A stretch of DNA of 64,000 nt from Bog-756 sp035949055 (GTDB taxonomy: Bacteria; Actinomycetota; Acidimicrobiia; Acidimicrobiales; RAAP-2), in the NCBI GenBank assembly GCA_035949055.1, contig DASZIO010000053.1, positions 62,001 to 126,000 on the forward strand, given 5' to 3'. Positions 17,470 through 26,515 of this stretch are shown here, piece after piece. Within the stretch, counting starts at the first letter, position 1, and each line of letters opens with the position of its first letter. Under the pieces are notes generated by a model, which was given only the letters and a program-made list of their open reading frames with translations, ran no database searches and was not told the DNA's origin. A program made the position numbers and the translations under genes.

Positions 17470-17818
17470 TGGAGGTGGCGGGAATCGAACCCGCGTCCTC
17501 CGGCTTCTCATTGGGCCTTCTCCGAGCGCAGCCGGCTAGAGATTGTCGGGAGCAACCCCCTCACCGGCACGAGGGCCGCTCCGTATCCGACTGAGATTTC
17601 CCTGACGACCGGTCGGCGCAACCTGTCAGGTGAGTCCTGCTTGATGTCGCCCGGTTCCGACCCGCAGGACTGAGGCCGGTCGGACGTCACTGCTGCTTAG
17701 GCAGCGAGCGCGAGCTGAGGCTCGGCGTTTGTTTTTGGTTCCGGCTCTTTAACGTGGCTCCGGAGACCACGGCTCGCTTCTCCCAAATCAACGACCGGAG
17801 TCGAAGCCTGTCACCCCC
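17470..17818 (-). ncRNA. ssrA: Transfer-messenger RNA (tmRNA)
   Basis: About 349 nucleotides on the minus strand. The 5' end GGGGGTGACAGGCTTCGAC pairs with the 3' end CACCTCC to form the acceptor stem (7 pairs, one G-U); the discriminator A is at 17470 and CCA is not encoded. The T arm GCGGG-TTCGATT-CCCGC is next to the 3' end. An internal reading frame (17697-17741) ends in the tag sequence AEPQLALAA and a TAA stop, matching the universal ALAA degradation tag. tmRNA rescues stalled ribosomes together with SmpB. The gene lies alone in a non-coding region and has its own terminator. A TAGACT box at 17864-17869 on the minus strand is a possible -10 site. Confidence 0.95.
17697..17741 (-). other. 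tmRNA tag-peptide reading frame
   Basis: Minus-strand codons from 17741 read EPKTNAEPQLALAA followed by TAA (17697-17699). The LALAA end is the usual recognition signal for ClpXP and similar proteases. The exact resume codon is uncertain: GAA at 17739-17741, or one of the two in-frame codons before it, could be first. Confidence 0.8.
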
Positions 17819-18366
17819 AGGGGTTTCTTCCATCGCCCGAGCAGTTTGCCCGGCCGGGGGGCCAGTCTACCGTCCGTCGTCCCAGCTGGCGCCGGAAACG
17901 GACCCACGTGACGCTTCCCGGGGGCTGGGAGGGGCGCCGGGTCCGGAGCGGGGCGGCGGATCCCCGCTCGACGGACTCGACGTCCTACAAACCGTACCCG
18001 TGCGGCATGGGCGCGAAACCCAAGTCTGGGGCTGACAGATACGGCTCCTGCTCTTCTCCTACCCCGGCTGACTCGGTCCTAATCATGGATATCGTGAAAA
18101 TTTCGGTTTCGCCGCGGGCTGGCCGAGGGCGTCGCACCGGCCTGGGCGAAGAGCGTCACCCCGGCTCGGACACAGGGACTCCGGGCGAAGATGCTGGCTA
18201 TTGGACTTCTGGACATAACCCCAGGTCATCGGCCCCTTACATCGTGAATGCACGGCGGCGGGGACGGCTGATCGGGCTTTGATCCGGTCGCCGGGCCACG
18301 ATTCACTCCGCTCGGCCGGCGTTCGGTGCCGGTCGGAGGTTCCGAGGTACGGACCAGGAATGGTGA
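17819..18366. other. Non-coding stretch upstream of tmRNA and the S15-type hydrolase
   Basis: No supported gene. A 65-codon plus-strand frame from an ATG at 18085 to 18282 has no known domain and no ribosome site. The tmRNA promoter (minus strand) and the hydrolase promoter (plus strand) should lie here. Confidence 0.45.
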
Positions 18367-20079
18367 TTGCTTCGGCGGGGCCCCGGATGCGACACTCCCT
18401 GGGTGATCAGGAGGGGGCGGAGCCGCCCACCGGCCGGACGGCGCCGGGGCAGGGTCACCGCCGCGGTGCTGGGCCTCGTGGCGGTGTCGGTGACCGCCTG
18501 TTCGAGCGCCCCGGCGGCAACCTCGTCCTCGACGAGCCAGAGCGGATCGGCCCTTTCCCGAGGTCAATGCCACCAGCCTGGGGCCACCCAGCCGGTGGCG
18601 GCCACCCCCGTGCCGGGGGTGGCGAGCGGCTGGACGGTCACCTCCTTCGACGGCACGCCGATCCGAGCCCACTGGTTCCCCGTCGACCTGCCCGGGGGGC
18701 AACCAGCACCCACCGTTCTCATGGGACCCGGCTGGAGCCTTCCCGGGGACACCGACACCACCGGCGCCGGCATCCTCGGCGCCATCTCCATCAAGAGCCT
18801 GCGCGACGACGGGTACAACGTGCTCACCTGGGACCCCCGCGGCTTCGGGAGCTCCGGCGGCAGTGCCGAGGTCGACAGCCCTAACTTCGAGGCCCGGGAT
18901 GTGAGCACCCTGATCACCTGGGTCGCCACCCAGCCCGGGGTGATGCTCGATGCCCCGGGCGATCCCCGGGTGGGCATGGTCGGTGGTTCCTACGGGGGCG
19001 GCATCCAATTCGTCACCGCCGCCACCGACTGCCGGGTCGACGCCATCGTGCCGCTCATCGCCTGGCATTCGCTCGTATCGAGCCTCAACAAGGCCGACAC
19101 GGTCAAGTCCGGCTGGTCGGGCATCCTGAGCAACCTCACCACCGCAGACCACGTCGACCCGGTCGTCCGCGAGGCCAAGCAGTCCAGCGACGAGACCGGG
19201 ACGATCACCCCAGATCAGCGGGCCTGGTTCGCGGCCCGCGGGCCAGCTCAACTGATGAATCGGGTGCACGTGCCGACGCTGATCATCCAGGGGACCGTCG
19301 ACACGCTGTTCACGCTCCAAGAAGGCGTGGAGAACTACCAGATACTCAGGCAAGATCATGTTCCGACGTCGATGCTCTGGTTCTGTGGCGGGCACGGAGC
19401 ATGTCTGACACCCACCGGTGACCTGCAACTCCAGGTGACCGCCACGCTGGCCTGGCTCGATCGGTATGTGAAGCAGAACGGGTCCGTCAACGTCGGCGCC
19501 GGCTTTCGTTTCGTCGACCAGAACGGGGCGAGCTACTCGGCCAACAGCTATCCGGTGTCCCAGGGACCCTCCGTCACCGCGGCCGGCCACGGGACGCTGC
19601 AGTTGGTCGGCACCGGGGGAGCCGGTCCGCTCCCCACCCTCCCCCCGAGCTCGCAGCAACTCGGCGGCATCGTCGCACCCATCACCCCGGCCCGCGCCGC
19701 CAACGCCGTCGATGTCGGTTTCGGCACGGGTAGCCGCTCAGCCTTGCTGATAGGCGCGCCCCGCCTGCGGCTGACCTACCGAGGCACATCCCCGCCCGGC
19801 CCACGACCGACGAGGGTCTTCGCCCAGCTGGTCGACCAGTCCACCGGGCTCGTCCTCGGCAATCAGATCACGCCCATCCAAGTGACCCTGGACGGCCGTT
19901 CCCACACCACGACCGTCCCGCTCGAGATGGTTGTCTTCGCCGGGCGGCCGGGTGCCCAACTCGAGCTTCAACTGGTGGCCACCACGGTGGCCTACGCCCA
20001 ACCACGGCTCGGCGGATCGGTGGATTTCAGCGCCATCCACCTCTCGTTGCCCACGGCGGCGACCCTCGAGCCCGACTGA
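18367..20079 (+). CDS. Lipoprotein alpha/beta hydrolase, X-Pro dipeptidyl-peptidase S15 / CocE type
   Basis: A 570-residue exported hydrolase. The signal peptide ends in a clear lipobox (VSVTAC), so it is probably a lipoprotein. The alpha/beta hydrolase core has the nucleophile GGSYGGG, an acid region in IQGTVDTLF and the histidine in CGGHG, in the order of S15-family peptidases and acyl esterases. The C-terminal 200 residues form a beta-rich region as in CocE-type enzymes. The start is TTG 18367 (AGGA eight bases upstream) or GTG 18403; the latter gives a more typical signal peptide. It may act on peptides or esters outside the cell. Confidence 0.9.
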   Translation: MLRRGPGCDTPWVIRRGRSRPPAGRRRGRVTAAVLGLVAVSVTACSSAPAATSSSTSQSGSALSRGQCHQPGATQPVAATPVPGVASGWTVTSFDGTPIRAHWFPVDLPGGQPAPTVLMGPGWSLPGDTDTTGAGILGAISIKSLRDDGYNVLTWDPRGFGSSGGSAEVDSPNFEARDVSTLITWVATQPGVMLDAPGDPRVGMVGGSYGGGIQFVTAATDCRVDAIVPLIAWHSLVSSLNKADTVKSGWSGILSNLTTADHVDPVVREAKQSSDETGTITPDQRAWFAARGPAQLMNRVHVPTLIIQGTVDTLFTLQEGVENYQILRQDHVPTSMLWFCGGHGACLTPTGDLQLQVTATLAWLDRYVKQNGSVNVGAGFRFVDQNGASYSANSYPVSQGPSVTAAGHGTLQLVGTGGAGPLPTLPPSSQQLGGIVAPITPARAANAVDVGFGTGSRSALLIGAPRLRLTYRGTSPPGPRPTRVFAQLVDQSTGLVLGNQITPIQVTLDGRSHTTTVPLEMVVFAGRPGAQLELQLVATTVAYAQPRLGGSVDFSAIHLSLPTAATLEPD

Positions 20080-20106
20080 GCCCGGACGTCACGCTCGCCC
20101 GTCGAG

Positions 20107-20349
20107 CTACTGCCGGTAGCCCTCGACGGTGCCCTCGCTGCGCAGCGTGGCCTCGTCCGGACTGCGACCCGCGCCCCGCAGGGCTCGACGCTGCCGCAAC
20201 AGATCCCACAGTTGGTCGAGGGTGACCTCGATGGCTCTCATCCGCTCCTCTTCCTCCGAGGACAAGCCCTGGCCGACATGCTGCTCTTCGAGGCGCATCT
20301 CCTCGTCGGCCAGATTTCCGATCCGTGTGATGATCTCGTGGTCGTCCAT
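20107..20349 (-). CDS. DUF2630 family small helical protein
   Basis: An 80-residue, highly charged, helical protein that matches the actinobacterial DUF2630 family (start MDDHEIITRIGNLADEE, middle DQLWDLLRQRRALR). Its function is unknown in all members I know of. It is convergent with the hydrolase and stands alone. The complete length agrees with the family. Confidence 0.9.
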   Translation of the reverse strand: MDDHEIITRIGNLADEEMRLEEQHVGQGLSSEEEERMRAIEVTLDQLWDLLRQRRALRGAGRSPDEATLRSEGTVEGYRQ

Positions 20350-20454
20350 GGTCCGCTCCCGGCGTCAATGAGCCCTCGTCCGAGCTTGTACCCAGACTAC
20401 GGGCTTCCCGGCCGGGTGGGGTCCCCGCGACCATCGAACCGCCGGATCCGGCGG

Positions 20455-21612
20455 TCAGCGGTCTCCCCGGGGCAGGCCCAGGCCGACCATGGCGATGATG
20501 TCACGTTGGATCTCGTTGGTCCCCCCGCCGAAGGTGAAGATGGTCTGAGCCCGGGAGCTCCGTTCGAGCCTGCCTTGCAGTACGCAACCCGGTGAGCCCT
20601 CGGGCAGGTAGCCGGTCTGGCCGACGATCTCGAGCAGGGCCCGGTACGCCTCCAACGCGAACTCGCTGCCGAACACCTTGGTGGCCGAGGCATCCGCAGG
20701 GTCGAGCCCCTTGTCCGCGCCCCACGCCACCTTCCAGTTGATGAGCTTGAGATACTCGGCCCGGGCCTGCACCCGAGCCAGACTCATCTGCACCCATTGC
20801 TGGTCGATGACCCGGCGGCCATCCCGGAGCATCGTCTGCATGGCCCACGCCCGCACATCGCTCAGGTCGCGGAGGATCCCCGAGACCGGACAGATCGCCA
20901 CCCGCTCGTGGTTGAGCTGGTTGGTCATGATCCTCCAACCCTGGTTCTCCTCGCCGATCAGGTTGGTGGCAGGCACCCGGACGTCCTCGTAGTAGGTCGA
21001 ACTGGTGAATTCACCCGCCGTCGTTCGCAGAGGAGTCCAGTGGAACCCGGGCGCATCGGTGGGCACGACCAGGACGGACAGCCCCTTGTGCTTCGGTGCC
21101 TCCCGATCGGTCCTCACCGCCAACCAGACGTAGTCGGCGTACTGGATGGCGCTGGTGTAGAGCTTCTCACCCCTGACCACGTACTCGTCGCCATCCCTTA
21201 CCGCACTGGTCTGCAATGAGGCCAGGTCGGTACCAGCATCCGGTTCCGTGTAGCCGATCGAGAAGTGGATGTGGCCCCGAAGGATGCCGGGAAGCCACCG
21301 CGACCGCTGCTCCTCCGTCCCGAGCCGCATCAGGGTCGGCCCGACGCTGTTCAGCGTGAGGAGTGGGAGCGGGACACCGGCCCAGTGCGACTCCTCCACG
21401 AAGATCATCTGGTCGACGGGACTCCGACCCTGCCCGCCATACTCCGGCGGCCACCCGATCCCCAACCACCCGTCCTCGCCCATCCGACGGATGTAGCGGG
21501 TGTAGGTCGGCTCCTCCGAGCCCGACTCGCTGATCTCGGTGACCAGCCCGGCGAAGTACCGCCGCAGCTCGTCCCGCAGGGCGCTCTGCTCCTCGGTCAG
21601 CGCCAGTCGCAT
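20455..21612 (-). CDS. Acyl-CoA dehydrogenase family protein
   Basis: A 385-residue flavoprotein of the acyl-CoA dehydrogenase family. The FAD and substrate-binding middle domain contains YTEPDAGTDLASLQT and GEKLYTSAIQYADYVWLAVRT; the C-terminal domain ends with the FAD-contacting FGGGTNEIQRDIIA. The ATG at 21612 starts a typical MRLALTEEQSALRDELR N-terminus; the longer in-frame extension to 22176 runs into the divergent SDR and is rejected. Only 78 bases separate it from the divergent SDR at 21691. It probably oxidises an acyl-CoA of a branched or cyclic compound; the exact chain is unknown. Confidence 0.95.
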   Translation of the reverse strand: MRLALTEEQSALRDELRRYFAGLVTEISESGSEEPTYTRYIRRMGEDGWLGIGWPPEYGGQGRSPVDQMIFVEESHWAGVPLPLLTLNSVGPTLMRLGTEEQRSRWLPGILRGHIHFSIGYTEPDAGTDLASLQTSAVRDGDEYVVRGEKLYTSAIQYADYVWLAVRTDREAPKHKGLSVLVVPTDAPGFHWTPLRTTAGEFTSSTYYEDVRVPATNLIGEENQGWRIMTNQLNHERVAICPVSGILRDLSDVRAWAMQTMLRDGRRVIDQQWVQMSLARVQARAEYLKLINWKVAWGADKGLDPADASATKVFGSEFALEAYRALLEIVGQTGYLPEGSPGCVLQGRLERSSRAQTIFTFGGGTNEIQRDIIAMVGLGLPRGDR

Positions 21613-21676
21613 CCCACGCTCCGCTCTTCCGCCGGCTGCCCGGCCGGTTTCCTCCGCCCGGCCGGCCGGGGTGGGG

Positions 21677-21682
21677 TACCGT
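21677..21682 (+). promoter_or_regulatory. Candidate -10 box of a leaderless SDR transcript
   Basis: TACCGT ends eight bases before the ATG at 21691, with no ribosome site between. The position fits a transcript that begins at or next to the start codon. Confidence 0.35.
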
Positions 21683-21690
21683 CGCCTCCC

Positions 21691-22485
21691 ATGAGCGACA
21701 GCATTGTAGCGACCCGCCCCGACGAGCTCTTTTCGGTTTCCGGCAAGATCGTCGTGGTCACGGGCGGCACCCGGGGCATCGGGCGCATGATCGCGGCGGG
21801 CTTCGCCGTCGCCGGCGCGGATGTCATCGTCGCCTCGAGGAAGGCCGATGCGGTCGCCGCCGCCGTTGCTTCGCTCTCCGAGCTGGGGACATGTTCGGGA
21901 TACCCAGCTGACCTCTCTACCGAAGACGGGGCACGGCAACTGGCCGAAGCCGTCGCCGAGGGCCATCAGCGGGTGGACGTACTGGTCAACAACGCCGGCG
22001 CCACGTGGGGAGCGCCCCTGATCGAGCACGACACGGCCTCGTGGGACCGGGTGCTCAACCTCAACGTGCAGGGGATCTTCCACACCACCAAGTTCTTCCT
22101 CCCCCTCCTCGAGGCCGCGTCGGCCCCGGACGAGCCTGCTCGGGTCATCAACATCGGCTCGATAGACGGGATCCACGTTCCGGTGCTCGAGTCATACTCC
22201 TACTCGGCGTCAAAGGCAGCCGTCCACCAGCTCACGCGACACCTGGCTAAGCGGCTGGCACCCCGGATCACCGTCAACGCAGTTGCGCCCGGGCCGTTCG
22301 AATCGAAGATGATGGCCGCCACCCTGGAAGCCTTCGGTGACCAGATCGCCGCCAGCGCCCCGATGAAGCGCATCGGCCGACCCGAGGACATGGCGGGCGT
22401 CGCCATCTTTTTGGCCTCCCGCGCCGGCGCCTATGTGACGGGGGCGGTCGTGCCGGTCGACGGGGGCATCGCCACCACCGCGTGA
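21691..22485 (+). CDS. SDR-family oxidoreductase
   Basis: A 264-residue classical SDR. TGGTRGIG binds the cofactor, SRK after the second strand suggests NADP(H), and NNAG, NIGSIDG and YSASK give the catalytic set. The C-terminus GAVVPVDGGIATTA is typical of 3-oxoacyl reductase-like enzymes such as FabG and RhlG homologues. ATG 21691 is the start; the longer in-frame frame overlaps the divergent acyl-CoA dehydrogenase. It stands next to acyl-CoA dehydrogenase, another SDR, an esterase and a Baeyer-Villiger monooxygenase, so an alcohol/ketone step in catabolism is likely. Confidence 0.95.
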   Translation: MSDSIVATRPDELFSVSGKIVVVTGGTRGIGRMIAAGFAVAGADVIVASRKADAVAAAVASLSELGTCSGYPADLSTEDGARQLAEAVAEGHQRVDVLVNNAGATWGAPLIEHDTASWDRVLNLNVQGIFHTTKFFLPLLEAASAPDEPARVINIGSIDGIHVPVLESYSYSASKAAVHQLTRHLAKRLAPRITVNAVAPGPFESKMMAATLEAFGDQIAASAPMKRIGRPEDMAGVAIFLASRAGAYVTGAVVPVDGGIATTA

Positions 22486-22574
22486 CCTCGGCCCGGGTCG
22501 AGCCGACGGTCAGCGGCGGCCGTCGGGAACGCGCCTGCCGCGAACGCGACATCTGGCCGCCCGTCGGTCAGACC

Positions 22575-23417
22575 TCAGGCGAACTGGGCGATCTCCGGAA
22601 GTCGGCCGGCCGCCAAGGCCTCGGCCCGGGCTACGAGCTCCTCGCGATAGGAGGCGTGGGTGAGGATGAGGAACTCCTCGGCCCGGATGGCCGCCAGCAC
22701 GATGTCGGCCACGTCCGCAGGCGCCAACCCCTTGGCCACCGCCTGGCCCAGGTAGTCGGAGACGAACTTCTGGTCTTCGGTGAATTCGGTTCGGAGGTGC
22801 TCGGGGCGGTGCCGGTCCGAGTCGACGATGTTGGTGGCGACGATGCCCGGGCACAGGACCGAGGCCCTTATGTCGGAGCCGACCGCCTGCAGGTCATGGG
22901 CCAGGGACTCGGTGGCGGCGAAGGCGGCGAATTTCGACACGGCGTACGGGGCCTCGAACGGCGCGCCCAGCAGTCCGGCCACCGATGATGTGTTCACGAT
23001 GTGGCCCTCGGTCCCCTGAGCGAGCATCCGGGGCACGAAGGCCCGGATGCCGTGCAGTATCCCCCAGAGGTTGGCACCGAGCACGAACTCGAAATCGGCC
23101 GACGGCCGATCCCAGATGAACCCGCCGACGAACACCCCGGCGTTGTTGCAGAGCACGTGAACCTGTCCGAAGCGGTCGAACACCGCGTCGGCAAACGCGG
23201 TGACCTCGTCGACCCGGCTCACATCGCAGACCTCGGCCATCGTTTCGGTGGACGGATGTTCCGAGCGGACGATGCCAACTGTCTCCGCGAGGCCGGTGCC
23301 GTCCAGATCGGCCACCGCCACCCGCATCCCCTCGCGGGCAAAGGCGCATGCCAGGCCACGTCCGATCCCGCTGCCGGCACCCGTCACCACCGCGGTCTTT
23401 CCTGCCAAGTCCTGCAT
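22575..23417 (-). CDS. SDR-family oxidoreductase
   Basis: A 280-residue classical SDR with TGAGSGIGRGLA, ADLDG (an aspartate after strand 2, favouring NAD), NNAG, NTSSVAG and YAVSK. The C-terminal part (residues about 200-280) is longer than in FabG-type enzymes, as in many SDRs of Mycobacterium lipid and steroid metabolism. It is 11 bases downstream of the esterase gene on the same strand, so the two probably form an operon. Confidence 0.95.
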   Translation of the reverse strand: MQDLAGKTAVVTGAGSGIGRGLACAFAREGMRVAVADLDGTGLAETVGIVRSEHPSTETMAEVCDVSRVDEVTAFADAVFDRFGQVHVLCNNAGVFVGGFIWDRPSADFEFVLGANLWGILHGIRAFVPRMLAQGTEGHIVNTSSVAGLLGAPFEAPYAVSKFAAFAATESLAHDLQAVGSDIRASVLCPGIVATNIVDSDRHRPEHLRTEFTEDQKFVSDYLGQAVAKGLAPADVADIVLAAIRAEEFLILTHASYREELVARAEALAAGRLPEIAQFA

Positions 23418-23428
23418 GAACAGCCCTT

Positions 23429-24346
23429 TCAGTCGTCGTTGTGGTCGTCGCCCTCGGCGGGCTCAGAGAGATCGAGCCCGGAGAGATGGTGGGAGAGAAA
23501 CGAGCCGACCGCGTCGATGCTCTGGTCCGCTTCGGGGACCACCGAACCGGGGAAGGCCTGGAAGACGTGGATGAGCTCCGGCCATATGGTCAGCGAGACG
23601 CTCACGCCCGCCGCTCGCAAACGGTCGGCCAAGCGGGTGGCGTCGTCGACCAGCGCTTCGCGCTCCCCGACCTCGACGAGTACCGGCGGGAGGCCGCTCA
23701 GGTCGGCGAACAAGGGAGAGGCCAGCGCTGATGAGGCCGCCGTCCCCGCCAGGTAGGAGCGGGCAAAGAGGTCGAGCCCCGACTTGGTGATCATCGGATC
23801 GCGGGGGCCCACGCGGTCATATGACCCCGCCGTCTGAGTGAGGTCCACCCACGGTGAGAGGCACACCGCTGCGGCAGGCAGGGGCGATCCCCCGTCGCGC
23901 AAGGCCACCAGCGTGGCCACGGTCAGCCCTCCCCCGGCGGAGTCTCCGGCGATAGCGATGCGATCCGGCCGGCTGCCGCCGGCCAGGAGGTCGTGGTAGG
24001 CGGCCAGGGCGTCGTCGAGCGCAGCCGGGTGGGGGTGTTCGGGAGCGAGCCGGTAGTCGAGGGTGACGACCGGGCACCCGGCCGCCAGTGCGATCCGGCC
24101 GGCCAACCCCCGGTGGCTGTCCAGCGATCCGGTGCAGTAGCCGCCGCCGTGCAGATACAGGACCGTTGCGTCCTCGCGGGCGGCAGGCGGGACCAAGCGT
24201 TCGCCGCGGCGTCCGCCGAGCGCCACCGGCTCCAGGGCAATCCCCTCGGGCGGGGGCACCGACCCGACCGCCGCGGCCATGGCCTCCCGCTGTTCGGCGA
24301 TCGAGCCCGAGACGAGATGCGACTCGGACAGGAACGCGGTGATCAT
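23429..24346 (-). CDS. Alpha/beta hydrolase of the hormone-sensitive-lipase family
   Basis: A 305-residue esterase. The oxyanion-hole motif HGGGYCTG, nucleophile GDSAGGG, acid aspartate near EREALVDDATRL and histidine ELIHVFQ place it in the HSL/bacterial family IV esterases. The ATG at 24346 has AGGGA upstream; an in-frame GTG seven codons earlier is possible. It is divergent from the monooxygenase gene, with only 72 bases between starts. A ketone converted to an ester by the monooxygenase could be split by this enzyme. Confidence 0.94.
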   Translation of the reverse strand: MITAFLSESHLVSGSIAEQREAMAAAVGSVPPPEGIALEPVALGGRRGERLVPPAAREDATVLYLHGGGYCTGSLDSHRGLAGRIALAAGCPVVTLDYRLAPEHPHPAALDDALAAYHDLLAGGSRPDRIAIAGDSAGGGLTVATLVALRDGGSPLPAAAVCLSPWVDLTQTAGSYDRVGPRDPMITKSGLDLFARSYLAGTAASSALASPLFADLSGLPPVLVEVGEREALVDDATRLADRLRAAGVSVSLTIWPELIHVFQAFPGSVVPEADQSIDAVGSFLSHHLSGLDLSEPAEGDDHNDD

Positions 24347-24384
24347 CTCTATCCCTGGATGGCTCACTGGGCCTCGGCTTCCTG

Positions 24385-24412
24385 TTGCGGCTACCCCATC
24401 ATGCCCTAGGGT
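24385..24412 (+). promoter_or_regulatory. Candidate promoter of the monooxygenase gene (leaderless)
   Basis: TTGCGG (24385-24390), a 16-base spacer and TAGGGT (24407-24412), six bases before the ATG at 24419. A transcript would start at or very near the start codon, and no Shine-Dalgarno site is present. Confidence 0.5.
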
Positions 24413-24418
24413 CATGCG

Positions 24419-26401
24419 ATGGTTCAGGGGCCGGCCGGGCACCTCGGTCGCTCCCCCATCACCGAGGACGACGACACGATCGCCGCCTACCTCCAGGACG
24501 TGAGCGTCCCCGCCCTGATGATGTCCGTGGTCCACATGACCGGCGATCCGTCAATCATCCGCAGACCGCACCGGCCGGTGGGCATCTACCTCAACGAAGT
24601 CCAGGGCTTCATGAGCGAGCAGGACCAAGCGGCGGTGAGGGCCGAGGCCTTGCGCGCGATCATCGCCTACCGCGACTCGGGCTGCGTGCTGCCGCCGCCA
24701 CCCGGCCCGGAGCTCATCCACGAGATGATGAACGTCCTCGTAGCCCAAGTGGTCCCCGATGAGTACGTGCCGATGCTCCTCGAAGAGCTCGAGCTGGACG
24801 GAGCCGACCATCGGGACCTGCACTGGGTGGACGGTCTGGCCCGGCAGGACCGGGAGGATTTCCGTGTGCTGGTTATCGGCGCCGGGATGTCAGGCCTCCT
24901 GGCGGCCATCCGGCTGCAAGGCGCAGGCGTCCGGTTCACCGTGGTGGAGAAGAACCTGGGTCCCGGCGGGACCTGGTGGGAGAACCGCTACCCCGGCTGT
25001 CGGGTGGACGTGGGCAACCATTTCTACTGCTACTCGTTCGCGCCCAACAACCAGTGGTCGGAGTTCTTCGCCCGGCAGCCTGAGCTCCAGGCCTACTTCG
25101 AACGGTGCATGCATGAGTACTGCATCTCGGACCACGTCGAGTTCGGCACCGAGGTGGTCGGGGCCCGCTGGCACGACCCCACTGCCACCTGGTCCGTGCA
25201 ATTGCGGAGAGCCGACGGCACGACGGCCGAGGTCGAGGCCAACGCCCTGATCAGTGCCGTCGGACAGCTCAACCGCCCCAAGCTCCCCGATATCCCGGGG
25301 CGCGAGGTATTCGCCGGAACCGCCATGCACTCGGCCGAGTGGATCGATGGCACCGAGCTGGCCGGCAAGCGGGTGGCCGTCATCGGTACCGGGGCCAGTG
25401 CCTTCCAGATCGTGCCGACCATCGCCGACCAGGTGGCCCACCTCACCGTGTTCCAGCGGACGGCGCCCTGGATGTTCCCCAACCCGCACTACCACGACCG
25501 GGTGGGCCTGGGGGCGCTGTGGGCGTTCGAGCATCTGCCCTACTACGGCCGTTGGTACCGGTTCCTGCTCTTCTGGCCGGCGTGCGACGGCGGCCTGCCG
25601 GCCATGCGCGTCGACCCGGACTGGCCGGACCAGAGCCGCTCGATCAGTGCCCTCAACGATGCCGCGAGACAGCTGTTCACCCAGTGGATGGCCGATCAGA
25701 TCGGGGACGACCACCAGTTGCTGGACAAGGTCGTGCCCGACTACGTATGCCTCGGAAAGCGGACCCTCCAGGACAACGGGAGCTGGTTGTCCGCGCTCAT
25801 CCGCGACGACGTCGAGCTGGTCACCGAACCGATCGCCGAGATCACCCCCCATGGGGTGGCCTGCCGTGACGGGTCCGAGTATCCGGCCGACGTCATCGTC
25901 TACGCAACGGGGTTCCATGCCAACCGCTACCTGTGGCCCATGGAGATCGTGGGACGAGGCGGGACAACCCTGGCCGAGCAGTGGGGTGACGAGCCCACGG
26001 CGTACCTGGGCATCACGGTTCCGAACTTCCCCAATCTGTTCTGCCTCTACGGCCCCGCGACCAACCTGGCTCACGGCGGAAGCCTGGTGTTCCACGCCGA
26101 GTGCCAGATCCGCTACATCATGGGATGCATCAGCGCGGTGATCGCCGGTCCGGGGTCTATCGAGTGCCGGCAGGACGTCCACGACGATTACAACCGGCGG
26201 CTGCAGGCCGAGCTCGACACCATGGTGTGGTCCCATCCGTCGATCCGCCACAGCTGGTACCGGAACGCCGAGGGACGGATCTACATCCTGTCGCCGTGGC
26301 GCCTGGTCGACTACTGGCGGTGGACCCGTGCCCCGGACATCGACGACTTCGTGGTGCGGCCGACCCGGTCCGGCCGGGCGCCGGCCGACCGCCCCAACTG
26401 A
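24419..26401 (+). CDS. Flavin-containing Baeyer-Villiger monooxygenase, 4-hydroxyacetophenone-monooxygenase type
   Basis: A 660-residue type I Baeyer-Villiger monooxygenase. FAD-binding GAGMSG is at 154-159, the family fingerprint FAGTAMHSAEW (FxGxxxHxxxW) at 298-308, and the NADPH-binding GTGASA at 323-328. A helical N-terminal extension of about 145 residues is typical of the 4-hydroxyacetophenone monooxygenase group rather than the 540-residue cyclohexanone type. It inserts oxygen next to a ketone to give an ester or lactone. SDRs and a family IV esterase beside it fit an alcohol-ketone-ester-acid route. The start ATG lacks a ribosome site and appears leaderless. Confidence 0.95.
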   Translation: MVQGPAGHLGRSPITEDDDTIAAYLQDVSVPALMMSVVHMTGDPSIIRRPHRPVGIYLNEVQGFMSEQDQAAVRAEALRAIIAYRDSGCVLPPPPGPELIHEMMNVLVAQVVPDEYVPMLLEELELDGADHRDLHWVDGLARQDREDFRVLVIGAGMSGLLAAIRLQGAGVRFTVVEKNLGPGGTWWENRYPGCRVDVGNHFYCYSFAPNNQWSEFFARQPELQAYFERCMHEYCISDHVEFGTEVVGARWHDPTATWSVQLRRADGTTAEVEANALISAVGQLNRPKLPDIPGREVFAGTAMHSAEWIDGTELAGKRVAVIGTGASAFQIVPTIADQVAHLTVFQRTAPWMFPNPHYHDRVGLGALWAFEHLPYYGRWYRFLLFWPACDGGLPAMRVDPDWPDQSRSISALNDAARQLFTQWMADQIGDDHQLLDKVVPDYVCLGKRTLQDNGSWLSALIRDDVELVTEPIAEITPHGVACRDGSEYPADVIVYATGFHANRYLWPMEIVGRGGTTLAEQWGDEPTAYLGITVPNFPNLFCLYGPATNLAHGGSLVFHAECQIRYIMGCISAVIAGPGSIECRQDVHDDYNRRLQAELDTMVWSHPSIRHSWYRNAEGRIYILSPWRLVDYWRWTRAPDIDDFVVRPTRSGRAPADRPN

Positions 26402-26515
26402 GTCCGGGCGGGCTCGCTTCGGGCCGATCTTGCCATTTGTCACTCGGAGTGGCAGCATTGTCACTTGACGTGCGGGTCGAGAACGGCACGCCGGTAGAAG
26501 ACGGAGCGTGCGGGG

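Noticed and set aside
18085..18282. 65-codon frame upstream of the S15-type hydrolase
   Set aside because: No domain or ribosome site; the sequence is low in hydrophobic residues and looks random.
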